Shown piece after piece: positions 63,235 to 64,000 of a DNA stretch of 64,000 nt. This DNA comes from Coix lacryma-jobi var. lacryma-jobi. Its lineage: Eukaryota; Streptophyta; Magnoliopsida; Poales; Poaceae. The notes beneath the pieces are model-generated. The model was not told the DNA's origin. It saw only the letters and a list, made by a program, of their open reading frames with translations, and did not search any database. The stretch's first letter is position 1. Every line of letters starts with the position of its first letter. The stretch lies in contig CM019823.1 in NCBI GenBank assembly GCA_009763385.1, positions 97,351,104 to 97,415,103 of the forward strand, read 5' to 3'. The position numbers were made by a program, and so were the translations under genes.

Positions 63235-64000
63235 CTACACCTTAACAAACGGGGAACCTTTGAAGCTTAGCGGCGAACGCGAAGCCTCGCGCTTTTTCCG
63301 CCTCGCCTCGAGTTCGCATCGGTCAAAGTTCTCGTAAAAAGCACGTAAATGCTCCTCCGTGCGCTTAAGTTTTCTAGCTCGCTTATTCAGATAAGATGAA
63401 AGCGATACCGTCGGAAACCTAGAGTGAAAGCTCCGCCACAAGTCACCTCCAACAGAAAGATCACCAGATCTAATCATTAGTGGGCAAATGTCGAGAACGT
63501 CCAGCGTTCCCGCATCCGCATCCTGTTCAATACAACATTCCAGTTTAAGTTCAAAATCACGCGCAGTAACAAGTCTGGCGAATACAACTAACACATGAAA
63601 AACAAGCCCTATTCATTCATCTACCGCATCGTGGGGAGTGTTCGCGTCGCGGGAAGCAGCGGCAGCCGAGCTTTCGGGGACCTCCGCATTCGGCTGGGGC
63701 GGGCTCGTTTCGTCTTCCGGCTTGGCTTCACGCGCTCGCCTCTCGGAGATGAAGTCCGAAAACACCTTTTGGATGTGAGCTTTCTCCTCCGGAGTCTGCG
63801 TCAAAAGCGATAGCTTAGAAGGGGCGTCAATCATGCCGCAAGTAGAAGAGACAAGGGTCAAACGAAAGCGCAAACAACCGTCCCAAAGTACCTTTCCGTG
63901 GCCCATGGCGGACTGCATGAGTGACATGTCGTTCCCACCAGCTAGCCAGAATTCATCAAAGAATCTCTTGCCCAGGACCTTCGCCGCCTCAGGGGTGCGC
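63235..64000 (-). CDS. Spliced antisense accessory gene of Tat element 1, 5' incomplete
   Basis: Read on the minus strand from the window edge. Exon 64000-63892 (AKVLGKRFFDEFWLAGG, then MGHGK), intron 63891-63796, exon 63795-63625 (TPEEKAHIQKVFSDFISERR, then a Pro/Ser/Ala-rich part), intron 63624-63523, last exon 63522-63235 (DADAGTLDVLDICPLM, then SYLNKRARKLKRTEEHLRAF and a basic ERRK-type tail) with stop at 63235. Both introns are GT-AG and phase 0, about 100 bp. Without splicing the second exon runs into a TGA at 63613. Position, orientation and intron style match the antisense gene of Tat 2, but I see no sequence likeness in this C-terminal part. Function unknown. Confidence 0.62.
63523..63624 (-). 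other. Last intron in the Tat 1 antisense gene
   Basis: 102 bp, donor GATGCG/GTAGATG, acceptor TTGAACAG/GATGCGG. It contains the in-frame TGA at 63613 and a T-rich tail, and removing it keeps phase 0. Confidence 0.6.
63796..63891 (-). other. Intron in the Tat 1 antisense gene
   Basis: 96 bp, donor AAG/GTACTTTG, acceptor TTGACGCAG/ACTCC. The length is a multiple of three and the frame is open through it, so retention is also possible. Confidence 0.5.

Larger units (their letters stand above)
62576..64000 (+). mobile_element. Tat-lineage element 1, right part
   Basis: Continuation of the element that starts at 17452: remaining 87-bp array (62576-62990), a short spacer, then the antisense gene. 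The array phase is consistent with simple removal of the Athila-like element and one GCGGG. The 3' LTR lies beyond the window. Confidence 0.9.

Noticed and set aside
1..64000. Host protein-coding genes, tRNA or rRNA genes
   Set aside because: Every segment with recognisable coding belongs to a retrotransposon. I saw no tRNA cloverleaf or rRNA sequence, though short RNA genes could be missed by eye.

Overview
The window is plant nuclear DNA from a large, retrotransposon-rich genome. It is most likely a grass and probably a panicoid (maize/sorghum/sugarcane/Miscanthus type), judged from the mix of elements: Sirevirus-type Ty1/copia elements with GGACTGTCCG-rich LTRs, two Tat-lineage Ty3/gypsy elements with dual RNase H, an Athila-like gypsy element and a BARE/Angela-like copia remnant. 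I see no host gene, tRNA, rRNA or CRISPR array. Essentially all of the 64 kb is nested LTR retrotransposon sequence.

Layout, outermost first. Left block: Sirevirus A (1-6788, plus strand, 3' part with an uninterrupted pol and its 3' LTR 4611-6788) sits in the reverse transcriptase of an Angela-like copia element (6789-9521, decayed pol plus LTR 8213-9521). That element in turn sits in an unidentified GC-rich, tandem-repeat-filled LTR-like region H (9522-12865, minus orientation). Right block: H is followed by Sirevirus B (12866-17451, minus strand, LTR plus the end of pol), which is split by Tat element 1 (17452-26126 and 62576-64000; its 3' LTR lies outside the window). Tat element 1 is split inside its 87-bp tandem array by a complete Athila-like element (26127-62575, TSD GCGGG). 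The Athila-like element carries two further insertions: Tat element 2, Grande/RIRE2-like (29489-44859, TSD CTATG), and Sirevirus C (45889-57542, minus strand, TSD CTGAC). The right block is therefore five levels deep.

Most coding regions are broken by stops and frameshifts. Exceptions are the pol of Sirevirus A, the integrase of Tat 1 and the RNaseH2-integrase ORF of Tat 2. The Athila-like element keeps gag, a protease with a changed active site and a separate 3' ORF with its own TATA box, but has no RT, RNase H or integrase, so it needed help in trans to move. Both Tat elements carry a gene on the strand opposite to gag-pol, in the 3' region, with introns that can be read directly from the sequence. 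This antisense accessory gene pair, the palindrome arrays in the Sirevirus LTRs, and the GGGGTCGGCCGACCCC palindromes shared by the Athila LTR and its internal promoter are the features most worth a second look.
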